Shown: positions 44,545-53,072 of the stretch, piece after piece | Layout: each line of letters starts with the position of its first letter | How positions within the stretch are numbered: the first letter of the stretch is position 1 | Assembly (NCBI RefSeq): GCF_018612875.1 | Contig: NZ_JAGGRI010000018.1 | Location: 79,616 to 143,615, forward strand | Length of the DNA: 64,000 nucleotides | Source: Lysobacter sp. ISL-50 | GTDB lineage: Bacteria; Pseudomonadota; Gammaproteobacteria; Xanthomonadales; Xanthomonadaceae | Direction of reading: 5' to 3' | The notes under the pieces: generated by a model | Databases searched by the model: none | What the model saw: only the letters and a program-made list of their open reading frames with translations | Told to the model about the DNA's origin: nothing | Made by a program: the position numbers and the translations under genes

Positions 44545-45072
44545 ATGAGCACGAAGAGTAACTGGTTGTTTGTTTGCGCCCTCTTACTCAATTCCGGGGC
44601 GGCTCTTGCTGAGCAAGGCTGCCCGGACGGATTTATTCCTAATCCAGCACCGACAGGCACTCCTGGACAGAATCAATGTATCCAGGGGCAGATGCCGAGT
44701 TATGGGCCGGTCGAGTCGCAGCAGCCGACGGGGCCCCGTTGGGCGAAGCGTTGGGGAGCTTTCACGTCAGACTCCGTAACCAGTAAGGTTGGTGTTTCCA
44801 GCGGTGCTGCGAGCAAGCGGACAGCCGAAAAAGAGGCTGTTCAAGACTGCAAGCGCCGTGGAGGCTCTAAATGCGAGGTCATCCTGGCTTTCAACAACCA
44901 GTGTGGCGCAATTGCCTGGGGTGAAAGGCCTGGCGCTAAGGGTGTTCTTAGCGCAGTCAGTGCGGCATCTGATGATCAAGCGAAGGCTGGTGCGCTTAAA
45001 GAATGCAGCCTGAAGTCAAACGAATGTGAAATATTTCTCTCCGAATGCAGTCAGGCGGAGCTTGTGCAATGA
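44545..45072 (+). CDS. DUF4189-family exported protein, copy 1
   Basis: 175 residues: signal peptide (WLFVCALLLNSGAALA), Cys-rich N-terminal motif EQGCPDGFIPNPAPTGTPGQNQCIQG and a DUF4189 domain (WGAFTSDSV...KRTAEKEAVQDCKRRGGSKCEVILAFNNQCGAIAWG...CEIFLSECSQAE). The function of DUF4189 is not established; its presence beside the T4SS suggests an accessory or periplasmic role. It has clearly lower G+C than the virB genes. Confidence 0.75.
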   Translation: MSTKSNWLFVCALLLNSGAALAEQGCPDGFIPNPAPTGTPGQNQCIQGQMPSYGPVESQQPTGPRWAKRWGAFTSDSVTSKVGVSSGAASKRTAEKEAVQDCKRRGGSKCEVILAFNNQCGAIAWGERPGAKGVLSAVSAASDDQAKAGALKECSLKSNECEIFLSECSQAELVQ

Positions 45073-45394
45073 CGCGAGATCGTTCGCTTTGGTTGGGGGT
45101 GTCTCGTTAAGTATTGTGCTGGATGAAAATGAATCGGCGCCTTTATTAGGGCGCCGTTTTCATTTAAGGGGTTCAGGCTTGCAGTGCGCAGCCATTATCT
45201 ATGGAGGCGATGCAGAGATTGTGCGGTCGGCTGCCACGAGTACTGCTACGGATTAAGTCTCCGATGCCGTTTACATGCGATGTGCTTAGTGTGCACTTCG
45301 ATTCCACATCGGTGGAGCAATGAAAAGGCGCATCAAGGGAGATGTTGCTTCGGTTACAATCCCCGCAAATCTAAGGCCAACGGAGTCGAATGAC
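45073..45394. other. AT-richer gap with an intrinsic terminator
   Basis: 322 bp between two DUF4189 genes. A terminator lies at 45126-45165; no gene is evident in the rest. Composition is lower in G+C than the rest of the window. Confidence 0.5.
45126..45165 (+). terminator. Intrinsic terminator after the first DUF4189 gene
   Basis: CGGCGCC (45135-45141) and GGCGCCG (45150-45156) form a stem, extended outward by AAATGAA/TTCATTT, with a TTTTCATTT tail. It probably marks the end of the virB7-to-DUF4189 operon, so the effector block may need its own promoters. Confidence 0.85.
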
Positions 45395-45952
45395 ATGAAT
45401 GTCGAAAAATCCTCGACCGTCCTTGCCATGATCGTGCTGCTCGCGATCTCCTCCATCTACTCTTCGGTCGTCCAGGCAGAGCAGGGCTGTCCCGATGGAT
45501 TTGTTCCCAATGCTGTGCCGACCGGTATCCCTGGACAAAACCAATGCATTCCAGGTCCTCCGCAGGGGGATGGCAGCGGAAGCGGATATTCGTCAATGGC
45601 GAGCCATCACGACGGACATGGGGCATTTGCCTTCGATTCGGCGGCGATGGCGGTAGGCGCCAGCGATATTAAGACGGCTTTCGCGCGTTCGTGGCAGGCC
45701 AAATGGTCCGCGCTTAGAAGCTGCAAGAAAAATGGCGGAAGCGATTGTAAGATCATCGCGACATTCGAAAACGAATGCGCGGCGGCAGTTCTGGGAGCAG
45801 CCGATAGCAGCAATGCTAAGGCCACCGTTTATGTCGGCAAGGGTCCGAGCATCGACGCCGCGCAGTACGACGCGGAGCAGCGTTGTAAGGCTACCGGTTC
45901 GCCCGTATGCAAGGTCGCATATTCGGATTGCGCGATGCCTTGGCAAGATTAG
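45395..45952 (+). CDS. DUF4189-family exported protein, copy 2
   Basis: 185 residues. Signal peptide (VLAMIVLLAISSIYSSVVQA), then EQGCPDGFVPNAVPTGIPGQNQCIPG, nearly the same leader motif as copy 1, and a DUF4189-type domain (HGAFAFDS...WSALRSCKKNGGSDCKIIATFENECAAAVLG...CKVAYSDCAMP). The start at 45395 begins the signal peptide; the open frame to 45320 is unlikely. Its relation to copy 1 indicates tandem duplication with divergence of the domain. Confidence 0.72.
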   Translation: MNVEKSSTVLAMIVLLAISSIYSSVVQAEQGCPDGFVPNAVPTGIPGQNQCIPGPPQGDGSGSGYSSMASHHDGHGAFAFDSAAMAVGASDIKTAFARSWQAKWSALRSCKKNGGSDCKIIATFENECAAAVLGAADSSNAKATVYVGKGPSIDAAQYDAEQRCKATGSPVCKVAYSDCAMPWQD

Positions 45953-46027
45953 GCCGGCAACAGCGATCGCTTGCGAGAGGTGAGTTGCCTTGCAGGCGGG
46001 GACGTCAGGTTCGGTGGAGGCTTTGCT

Positions 46028-46237
46028 GTGAAAACGGTTGGATGGCTTTTGCTGGGCTTGGCTTGCATCGCCTCGATTCGCGCTCACGCTGAGCAGGACT
46101 GTTCGGATGGCTTCTATCCTGGAGGTACTCAGCCAGGAGGACAAACCTGTGTGCCGATTCCTGGCTACGGGACTTCTGGCGGCAGAGAATGCGAGGTGTT
46201 TTTCTCTGACTGCAGCTACGCGCAGCGCGTGCGTTAG
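46028..46237 (+). CDS. Internally deleted DUF4189-type exported protein, copy 3
   Basis: 69 residues from GTG 46028 (GGTGGAGG upstream). Signal peptide (VGWLLLGLACIASIRAHA), then EQDCSDGFYPGGTQPGGQTCVPIPGYG as in copies 1 and 2, followed directly by the copy-1-like C-terminus ECEVFFSDCSYAQ. The whole ~100-residue central domain is missing without loss of frame. It is a remnant or a miniprotein of leader plus tail. Confidence 0.55.
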   Translation: MKTVGWLLLGLACIASIRAHAEQDCSDGFYPGGTQPGGQTCVPIPGYGTSGGRECEVFFSDCSYAQRVR

Positions 46238-46476
46238 TTGATTATTGACGGGGCGCCGGCGAAGACGCAGGCACGCTGGATCGGCGAAAGCACGTTCCAA
46301 TCGTCAAGATTGCATATCGGTCGTGGAAGTCCCCGCGATGACCCTGCCGGCAACCGCGATCCGCATCTCAGCTGAGTGCATCACGCGTCCGCCGCCGCAA
46401 CATTCCGCTTTCAAATCCCCATGACGGATGGCTGTGCTACAACTCCCCGCACCCCGCGCCGAATACCGGTAGCCAC

Positions 46477-47217
46477 ATGAAGTACTCACCACATTGCGCA
46501 ATGATGCTCGCCGCCGTGCTGATGGTAGGCTGTAAGCCTGCTTCGGCCCCGTCGTCTGCTCAGACTTCGGCGGCCGCCGCGCCGGCGGCTCCGGCGGTCG
46601 CCGCGGCGGCGCAAGCTCAGCAAGGAAAGCAGGAAATGGGTTCGCTGCAAGGTCTGCTGGATGTACTCGGCGCCAAAGACGGCGCGGCTTGGTCGGCCTT
46701 CCACGCGGTCGGCGTGCAGTGGCGCGATCCTGCGCCGCAGGACAATCCCGATTCGAATTCGCCGCGCAATGCGCGCTATCGCAGCGGCACCTTGTTGCTC
46801 GCCGGCTTCGGCATGGTCGAGGTGCCCGACGGCAAGGCCGGCGCCGAGGCGGGGACGCGGCAGGCCAACGAAGGCGAGGTCGGGGTGACGCTCAACGGCG
46901 ATGCGCAGAGCGTGCATTCCGTGTCGCTCGTCAAGTTTTACGCCAGCGACGATTACCAGGGCATGCTGCAAAAACAGCTGGGGCCGGGCGCGTCGTTGAA
47001 GCCGATCGCTGGCCAATGCGAGCTCGATTACGGCACCACCTCGGAAAACACCCAGGCCAATCAGTTCTTCGAGCTGTCCTTGACGGGCTCGAAAATCGTG
47101 TATGCTGAAGTCTTCGTGGACGACGGCGGCAACCAAGGCCCCGGCACGACCACCTTCGAATTCACCCCCGACAAACCGGCGCAGAAGATCGCGTCGATGC
47201 GTTGCAAGGAGTCATAA
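46477..47217 (+). CDS. Putative immunity lipoprotein for effector 1
   Basis: 246 residues. The signal sequence ends at a lipobox (VLMVGCKPAS), followed by an Ala/Pro-rich linker and a folded domain of about 190 residues with no family I recognise. It lies 77 bp before the XVIPCD effector at 47295. In X-T4SS clusters each effector is normally encoded beside an inhibitor (X-Tfi) lipoprotein, so a protective role against the lysozyme-like effector is inferred. The final RCKES contains a Cys that may pair with C in QCELDYG. Confidence 0.6.
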   Translation: MKYSPHCAMMLAAVLMVGCKPASAPSSAQTSAAAAPAAPAVAAAAQAQQGKQEMGSLQGLLDVLGAKDGAAWSAFHAVGVQWRDPAPQDNPDSNSPRNARYRSGTLLLAGFGMVEVPDGKAGAEAGTRQANEGEVGVTLNGDAQSVHSVSLVKFYASDDYQGMLQKQLGPGASLKPIAGQCELDYGTTSENTQANQFFELSLTGSKIVYAEVFVDDGGNQGPGTTTFEFTPDKPAQKIASMRCKES

Positions 47218-47294
47218 GACCCTTAGCTGGTGCGACACGCGGTCTCTCGCAGACCCTCACAACTTGATTCGTCCTATCCAAAAGGAACAGCGTT

Positions 47295-48587
47295 ATGGCT
47301 GATAGACGAGAAAAGGCAGTGGCCACTGCCCATGAGTACCACCAGGGTACGATCGCGAGCTTGGACGCTGCGATGACCCGACGTCTGGTTGCTTCCACGG
47401 TCCTGACCGAGAGCAACGGCGGTGATTTAGGGATCACCAACAAACAAGGCTATGTCGGTCGCTACCAGGCGGGAGCCGGTTGGCTGGCCGATGCCGGCTA
47501 TGTCGACAAGCACAAGCTCGACGCTGCGATGAAGCACGACGGCTTCGACCCCGAGAAAACTCGTGGGGCGGAGTGGAAGTGGGCGAGCAGCGGCGGCATG
47601 ACGCGCTTCCTCGAAGACAAGTCGAACTGGAACCCGGGCCTGAGCCTGGACCAGTACAAGGCCTCGCCGGAACTGCAGGACAAAGCCTTCAAGACCAACA
47701 GCGATCAGGCCTATCGCCAGGCGCTGAAGGACGGCGTGCTGCACGCCGACGACAAGGCCGAGACCGTCGCCGGTTTCCTCAAGGCGCGCCACATCGCCGG
47801 CTACGGCGGCGCCAAGGCCGCGGTCACCGGCGGTCGCGTCAGCCGCGATGCCAACGGCACCAGCAATTACGATTACCTGCACGACATCACCCGCAATCGC
47901 GACGGCCTCAATCAGTTGATGGCGCGCGATCCGAAGATGCATGCGCGCATGGACGAGTCGCGCAGCGAACCGGCGCGGGCCAACGCGATGGCCGACGGCG
48001 TGCTCAAGCACGGCGAACGCGGCCAGGACGTGCGCGCGTTGCAGGAAACCCTCGCCAAGCTCGGCTATCGCGACGCGCAAGGCCATGCGCCGCGCGCCGA
48101 TGCCGATTACGGCGATCGCACCCGCGAAACGGTGCAGTCGTTCCAGCGCGCGCACGGGCTCAAGGACGACGGCATCGCCGGTCCGGACACGCTGCAAGCG
48201 CTCAAGCACGCGGCGCAGACGCCGCTGCTGTCCAATCCCGCGCATCCCGACCACGCGATGTACAAGGGCGCGCTCGAAGGCCTGGAAAAAATGGGCCCGC
48301 AGGCGTTCAAGAATCGCGACGAACGCGAACGCACGGCGGCGACGCTGGCGTTCGAGGCCAAGGTCAGCGGCATGAGCAAGATCGACCACGTCGTTCCCAC
48401 CGCCAACGGCGCAGGCCTGTTCGCGGTGCAGGGCGGCCTGGACGATCCGGGGCATAAGCGCATCCACGTCAGCAAGAGCCAGGCGGCCGAACAGCCGGTC
48501 GAGCAATCGACATTCCAGGCCGCGCAGGACGCTCCGCAACTCGCCGCTACCACTCCCGACAACAAGCCCAGAACCCAGAGCGCCTGA
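47295..48587 (+). CDS. X-T4SS effector 1: lysozyme-like head, PG_binding_1, XVIPCD
   Basis: 430 residues, no signal peptide, as expected for T4SS cargo. Residues ~20-200 look like a lysozyme/transglycosylase-type hydrolase: RRLVASTVLTESNGGDLGITNKQGYVGRYQAGAGWL, with Glu39 a candidate catalytic acid. A PG_binding_1 domain (about 235-303) follows: HGERGQDVRALQETLAKLGYRD...YGDRTRETVQSFQRAHGLKDDGIAGPDTLQAL. The XVIPCD (about 311-415) is LLSNPAHPDHAMYKGALEGLEKMG...SGMSKIDHVVPTANGAGLFAVQGGLDDPGHKR, the VirD4 recognition tail. It likely degrades target-cell peptidoglycan glycan. The exact head family is uncertain. Confidence 0.85.
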   Translation: MADRREKAVATAHEYHQGTIASLDAAMTRRLVASTVLTESNGGDLGITNKQGYVGRYQAGAGWLADAGYVDKHKLDAAMKHDGFDPEKTRGAEWKWASSGGMTRFLEDKSNWNPGLSLDQYKASPELQDKAFKTNSDQAYRQALKDGVLHADDKAETVAGFLKARHIAGYGGAKAAVTGGRVSRDANGTSNYDYLHDITRNRDGLNQLMARDPKMHARMDESRSEPARANAMADGVLKHGERGQDVRALQETLAKLGYRDAQGHAPRADADYGDRTRETVQSFQRAHGLKDDGIAGPDTLQALKHAAQTPLLSNPAHPDHAMYKGALEGLEKMGPQAFKNRDERERTAATLAFEAKVSGMSKIDHVVPTANGAGLFAVQGGLDDPGHKRIHVSKSQAAEQPVEQSTFQAAQDAPQLAATTPDNKPRTQSA

Positions 48588-48811
48588 CCGGGCGGCGCCG
48601 CCGCGCGCGCGATCGAATCGGATCCTCGCGATCCGCCTCGGCCGCGAATCGCGCAGCGGTACCGCTTCGGGGCGTATCGGACGGGCGCGTGTCTTCGACG
48701 ACATCGGCACGGCCATTCGATCCGCCCCGGCGCGCACGCAGCGCATCGGCGTGCATCGCCATCGCTCGGTGCTTATCCGCAATAACCAGTTCAGATCAGT
48801 CAAGGAATGTC

Positions 48812-49486
48812 ATGAAATCAGCGAATGTGTTAGCCATCGCCCTGCTCACGGCCCTCGTCGGTTGCAAGGCCACCGAAGCGCCGGCCGGCGACGCGACGAA
48901 GACGACGCAAGCCACCGTCGCTTCGCCGACCGCCGCCGCGCCCGCATCGACACCGACCGCGACCGAGCCGGCACCGGCACCGGCACCGGCAGCGGCAGCG
49001 GCGCCGGCCGGCGACGGCCGCTCGCTGTGCGCGGCCGGTGAGAGCGTGGTGTTCTCGTGCACCTTGTCCGGCGACAAGAAGTTCGCCTCGCTGTGCGCGT
49101 CCAAGGGCGTCAGCGATCAGGCCGGCTACGTCTACTTCGCGCAAGGCGCGGCCGGACATGCCGACTTCGTCTATCCCGCGGACAAGTCCGCGCCGGCCGG
49201 CCGCTTCAAGCGCAGCCACCTGGGCTTCGGCGGCGGCAGCGGCGGCTTCGCGTATTCGTTCGAAGACGCCGGCCGCAAGCACATCGTTTATTCGATCTCC
49301 GGCGAAGGCCTGGAAGACCAGGGCGTGATCGTGGCCGCGGCGCAGGATCTGGCGAAAGCCGAGTCCGCGCTGGCCTGCGAAAAAGGCAGCGTGATCGAAG
49401 ACGAGGACGACGCGTTGTTCAAGTACACGATGAGCTGGCCCAAGGACGAAGCCATCGAAAAGAACGGGCTGCCGCCCAAGAACTGA
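48812..49486 (+). CDS. Putative immunity lipoprotein for effector 2 (lysozyme-inhibitor-like)
   Basis: 224 residues: lipobox LVGCKATEA, a ~45-residue Ala/Pro/Thr linker and a beta-rich domain (VVFSCTLSGDKKFASLCASKGVSDQAGYVYFAQGAAGHADFVYP...AYSFEDAGRKHIVYSISGEGLEDQGVIV). The Cys spacing and the GYVYFAQG/FVYP pattern resemble PliI-type lysozyme inhibitors, the fold of the Xanthomonas inhibitor XAC2610, by eye. It precedes the GH19 effector by 47 bp. The 224-bp gap upstream shows no gene. Confidence 0.62.
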   Translation: MKSANVLAIALLTALVGCKATEAPAGDATKTTQATVASPTAAAPASTPTATEPAPAPAPAAAAAPAGDGRSLCAAGESVVFSCTLSGDKKFASLCASKGVSDQAGYVYFAQGAAGHADFVYPADKSAPAGRFKRSHLGFGGGSGGFAYSFEDAGRKHIVYSISGEGLEDQGVIVAAAQDLAKAESALACEKGSVIEDEDDALFKYTMSWPKDEAIEKNGLPPKN

Positions 49487-49533
49487 CCGGCTGCGTTCCA
49501 GCCCGCTTACCTATCAATCAAGGAAGGAATTTC

Positions 49534-50868
49534 ATGTCTACACCGAACAACCGCGATTTCCTGCTGCTCAAGGCTTACGAGTCGGGCATCCGCGAACCGA
49601 AAGAACTCGCCGTTTTCATGGGCCAGATGCAGATCGAGTCCGGCGGCTTCAAGAGCATGAACGAGAACCTGCACTACAGCGGCGCGGGTCTGATGAAGAA
49701 CTTCAACGGCCGCAACGGCATGGACACGCAGGCCGAGGCCGATGCGATCGCCGCCGGCGGCCAGGAAGCGGTCGCCAACGCGATCTACGGCGGCAAGTGG
49801 GGCGCGAAGAATCTCGGCAACACGCAGGAAGGCGACGGCTGGAATTTCCATGGCCGCGGCTATGTGCAGCTGACCGGCCGCAGCAACTACGCCGCCGCCG
49901 GCAAGGAACTCGGGCTGGATTTCACCGCCAATCCGGGCCTGGCCGCCGATCGCGACACCGCCGCGAAGGTCGCCGTGCACTACTGGCAGAGCCGCGTGGT
50001 GCCGCACGGCCATCAGCACGACGTCAAGGGTTCCACTCACGACATCAACGGCGGCGAAAAGCATTTGCCCGAGCGCCGCGCCGCCGCAGCGCAGTGGGAA
50101 AAGATGCTGACGCCGGAAGTGATGGAGCGCCTGGCGCACGGCGAAGTGAAGCTGCCCAAGAGCGTCGGCGGCCACGATCCGATGGCCGACGGCAAGCTCA
50201 AGCTCAACGAGCGCGGCGAAGCGGTGCAGCACATGCAGGAATCGCTCAAGGCGCTGGGCTATCGCGACGCGAAGGGCAACGAGCTCAACCCCGACGGCCA
50301 CTTCGGCAAGAAGAGCGAAGACGCGCTCAAGCAGTTCCAGCGCGACCAGGGCATCAAGGACGACGGCGTCGCCGGTCCGGCCACGCTGGAGAAATTGAAG
50401 GAAGCGGTGAAGCAGCACGCGCAGGCGCCGGGTCAGGCACCGCAGCACGCGCCGCAGCACGCCGAGCCTTCGCGCGCGCCGTCGCTGGCCGATCCGGCCA
50501 ATCGCGATCACGGGATGTACCAGCAGGCCATGGACGGCTTGCAGAAGCTCGGCCCCAACGGCGGCTTCAAGAATCACCAGGAGATGGAACGCGCCGCCGC
50601 CACGTTGACCTACGAATCGCGCGTCCACGGCATGAACAAGATCGATCACGTCGTGCCCAACGCCGATCGCAGCGGCTTCTTCGCGGTGCAGGGCGGCTTG
50701 AACGATCCGGCCCATCAGCGCGTGCTGACCGACAAGCAGCAGGCGATCGGCCATTCGGTCGAGCAGACCAGCGCGCAGCTGCGCCAGGACGTGCCGCAGC
50801 TGCAGCAGCCTCAGCAGCAGCCGGCGCAGGAAGAGCGCCAGCAGCAGCCGCGGACGATGGTGGCGTAA
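49534..50868 (+). CDS. X-T4SS effector 2: GH19 lysozyme/chitinase-like head, PG_binding_1, XVIPCD
   Basis: 444 residues. The N-terminal GH19 domain has FMGQMQIESGGFKSMNENLHYSGAGLMKNF, catalytic candidates Glu35 and Glu44, and WNFHGRGYVQLTGRSNYAAAGKELGLDF. PG_binding_1 (about 218-290: LNERGEAVQHMQESLKALGYRD...GIKDDGVAGPATLEKL) and the XVIPCD (about 316-420: ADPANRDHGMYQQAMDGLQKLG...GMNKIDHVVPNADRSGFFAVQGGLNDPAHQR) follow, ending in a Gln-rich tail. This architecture equals the characterised Xanthomonas citri effector XAC2609 as I recall it. It should cleave the glycan strands of competitor peptidoglycan. Confidence 0.92.
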   Translation: MSTPNNRDFLLLKAYESGIREPKELAVFMGQMQIESGGFKSMNENLHYSGAGLMKNFNGRNGMDTQAEADAIAAGGQEAVANAIYGGKWGAKNLGNTQEGDGWNFHGRGYVQLTGRSNYAAAGKELGLDFTANPGLAADRDTAAKVAVHYWQSRVVPHGHQHDVKGSTHDINGGEKHLPERRAAAAQWEKMLTPEVMERLAHGEVKLPKSVGGHDPMADGKLKLNERGEAVQHMQESLKALGYRDAKGNELNPDGHFGKKSEDALKQFQRDQGIKDDGVAGPATLEKLKEAVKQHAQAPGQAPQHAPQHAEPSRAPSLADPANRDHGMYQQAMDGLQKLGPNGGFKNHQEMERAAATLTYESRVHGMNKIDHVVPNADRSGFFAVQGGLNDPAHQRVLTDKQQAIGHSVEQTSAQLRQDVPQLQQPQQQPAQEERQQQPRTMVA

Positions 50869-51028
50869 GGGTAAGACCGCTCGCCCCGGCAGGAGGCCAG
50901 GGCGGGCGGATGTGTTGGGGATGGCGCGTCCGCCGGTCGATCCGGCGGGCGCACCATCCCGGCCCCTCGCCGGGCCGCAGTTGCTCCGTGTTTGCGCTTC
51001 ATCACCACTCGACAGTTGGAACCGGCCG

Positions 51029-51712
51029 ATGACTACGAATCGCTATGCCCCGTTGATCGCTGTGTGCGCCTTGTCGCTGGCGTTGGCGGCCTGCCAGAAG
51101 CAGGGCGCCGCGCCCGACGCCACGCCCACGGCGCCCGCAACCCCCGCGGCCACGAATGCGATCGCGCCCGCCGCCAGTACTCCCGCCCCTACGGATACCG
51201 CACCGATGACTACCGAAATCCCTCAAGGCTTTTCTTCCTACGCATCCGAATCGATCGGCGACGGCAAGCAGTGCGTGGCCGGCGCGACCCGCGACGAGGA
51301 CGGCATGAACCAGCGCCCGGTCGCCTACCTCGCGCAGACCTCGGGCAAGCCGGTCTGGACCAAGTCGCTGGATCTGCCGGCCGACACCTACCAAAGCCGC
51401 GCCACCCACTGCGTGCGCGAAGGCGATGCGGTCTATGTGTTGCTGCAGTCCGACACCCAGCCCGAGCAGAGCTTGTCGCAGACCTTGCTCAAGGTGGTGA
51501 AGCTCGACCTGAGCAACGGCGCGGTGCAGGCCAGCGGCGATGTCGCCGTGCCCGGCGCGCAGGGCGCGTACTCGGCCTTCGTCGAGGAAGGCGCGCAGCA
51601 CCTGCGCTGGGACAACGGCGCGCTGCAGGTGACGGGCCAGTACTTCAGCCTCAGCGATCCGGACAAGCGCAGCGATTTCCACGCCACGCTCAAGGCCGAC
51701 CTCACGCATTGA
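51029..51712 (+). CDS. Putative immunity lipoprotein for effector 3
   Basis: 227 residues. Lipobox LALAACQKQ, Ala/Pro/Thr linker to about residue 60, then a beta-rich domain (FSSYASESIGDGKQCVAGATRDEDGMNQRPVAYLAQTSGKPVWTKSLDLPADTYQSRATHC...). No known family recognised. It precedes the GH73 effector by 72 bp, in the same immunity-then-effector order as the other pairs; an inhibitor role is inferred from this position. Confidence 0.6.
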   Translation: MTTNRYAPLIAVCALSLALAACQKQGAAPDATPTAPATPAATNAIAPAASTPAPTDTAPMTTEIPQGFSSYASESIGDGKQCVAGATRDEDGMNQRPVAYLAQTSGKPVWTKSLDLPADTYQSRATHCVREGDAVYVLLQSDTQPEQSLSQTLLKVVKLDLSNGAVQASGDVAVPGAQGAYSAFVEEGAQHLRWDNGALQVTGQYFSLSDPDKRSDFHATLKADLTH

Positions 51713-51784
51713 TCCGCGCCGCGCGCGCTCGGGTTTTCATCCCGGATCGATCGCTGTGTCGATCCAATCAGAAGGAGTTTGATC

Positions 51785-52951
51785 ATGGGTAAGAAAGAAG
51801 AATTCATCGCCGACCTGTATCCGGCCGCGATGCGCGTGTCCAAGCAGACCGGCATGTCGGCCGAGCTGATCCTGGCGCAGGCCGCGCTGGAAACCGGCTG
51901 GGGCGAGAAAGTCCTGCCGGGCACCAACAACATCTTCAACATCAAGGACAGCAAGGGCTGGGACGGCCCGAGCAAGACCTTCAACGTGTGGGAAATCGAA
52001 GGCGGCAAGAAGGTCTGGAAGGACCAGGATTTCCGCGTCTACGGTTCCATCGACGAAGCGCTGACCGACCGCGTCAAGTTCCTCAAGGAGAACGGCCGTT
52101 ACGCCAAGGCCGGGCTGTTCGAGGAAGGCACGCTGGGCAATCTGGAGAAGGAAGCCAAGGCGCTGCAGAAGGCCGGCTACGCCACCGATCCGGGCTACGC
52201 CAAGCAGCTGGGCGAAGTGTTCAACGGCCCGACCATGCGCCGCGGCATCGCCCTGGCCAACAGCCGCGACCACGGCGGTCCGGACCACGTCGAACCCAAG
52301 CCGGCCGACGCCAAGACCGCGCCGGCCAAGCCGGTCGATGCGATGGCCGACGGCAAGCTCAAGCTCGGCGAAGAAGGCAAGGCGGTGACGGCGCTGCAGG
52401 AGCGCTTGAACGAGCTGGGCTTCCGCGACGCCAAGGGCCAGCCGCTCAAGCCCGACGGCGATTTCGGCGCCAACACCAAGCACGCGGTGCAGGCGTTCCA
52501 GCGCGCGCACGGCCTCGACGACGACGGCGTGGCCGGCAGCAAGACGCTCGACGCGCTGAAGAAGGCCGGGCAGACGACGCTGTTGTCGGACCCGGCCAAT
52601 CGCGACAACCCCATGTACCAGCAGGCGCTGCAGGGTCTGGAGAAACTCGGCCCGCAGGCCGGTTTCAAGAACCGCGAAGAGCTCGAACGCGCCGCCGGCA
52701 CCCTGACCTACGAGGCGCGCGTGAGCGGTCTGACCAAGATCGATCACGTTTCGCTGAGCGCCAACGGCAACGGCCTGTTCGCGGTGCAGGGCGAGCTGGC
52801 CGATCCGGCCAACAAGCGCGTGCATGCGGACAAGGCGCAGGCCGCGGGCCAGTCGCTGGAGCGTTCCAGCCAGCAGTTGCAGCAGGACGTGCCGCAGACG
52901 GCGGCGGTGGCGGCGCCCGAGCCGGAAAAGACCAAGCTCCAGGTCGCGTGA
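51785..52951 (+). CDS. X-T4SS effector 3: GH73 glucosaminidase head, PG_binding_1, XVIPCD
   Basis: 388 residues. The head is a FlgJ/GH73-type N-acetylglucosaminidase: FIADLYPAAMRVSKQTGMSAELILAQAALETGWGEKVLPGTNNIFNIK, with catalytic Glu36, then YGSIDEALTDRVKFLKENGRY. PG_binding_1 (about 188-260: LGEEGKAVTALQERLNELGFRD...GLDDDGVAGSKTLDAL) and XVIPCD (about 265-365: LLSDPANRDNPMYQQALQGLEKLG...SGLTKIDHVSLSANGNGLFAVQGELADPANKR) follow. AAGGAG lies 6 bp before the ATG. It is preceded by its presumed immunity lipoprotein. Confidence 0.92.
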   Translation: MGKKEEFIADLYPAAMRVSKQTGMSAELILAQAALETGWGEKVLPGTNNIFNIKDSKGWDGPSKTFNVWEIEGGKKVWKDQDFRVYGSIDEALTDRVKFLKENGRYAKAGLFEEGTLGNLEKEAKALQKAGYATDPGYAKQLGEVFNGPTMRRGIALANSRDHGGPDHVEPKPADAKTAPAKPVDAMADGKLKLGEEGKAVTALQERLNELGFRDAKGQPLKPDGDFGANTKHAVQAFQRAHGLDDDGVAGSKTLDALKKAGQTTLLSDPANRDNPMYQQALQGLEKLGPQAGFKNREELERAAGTLTYEARVSGLTKIDHVSLSANGNGLFAVQGELADPANKRVHADKAQAAGQSLERSSQQLQQDVPQTAAVAAPEPEKTKLQVA

Positions 52952-53072
52952 TCCTCGTCGCGGCCGGCCCGACCGGCCGGCCGCGGCGGCAGGTTGCGAT
53001 GGCGTGGCGCGGTGCCCAGACGCGGCCCGGGCTTGCTGCGAGAGTGCGAAGTTTCAGCAGGGAAATCGAACG

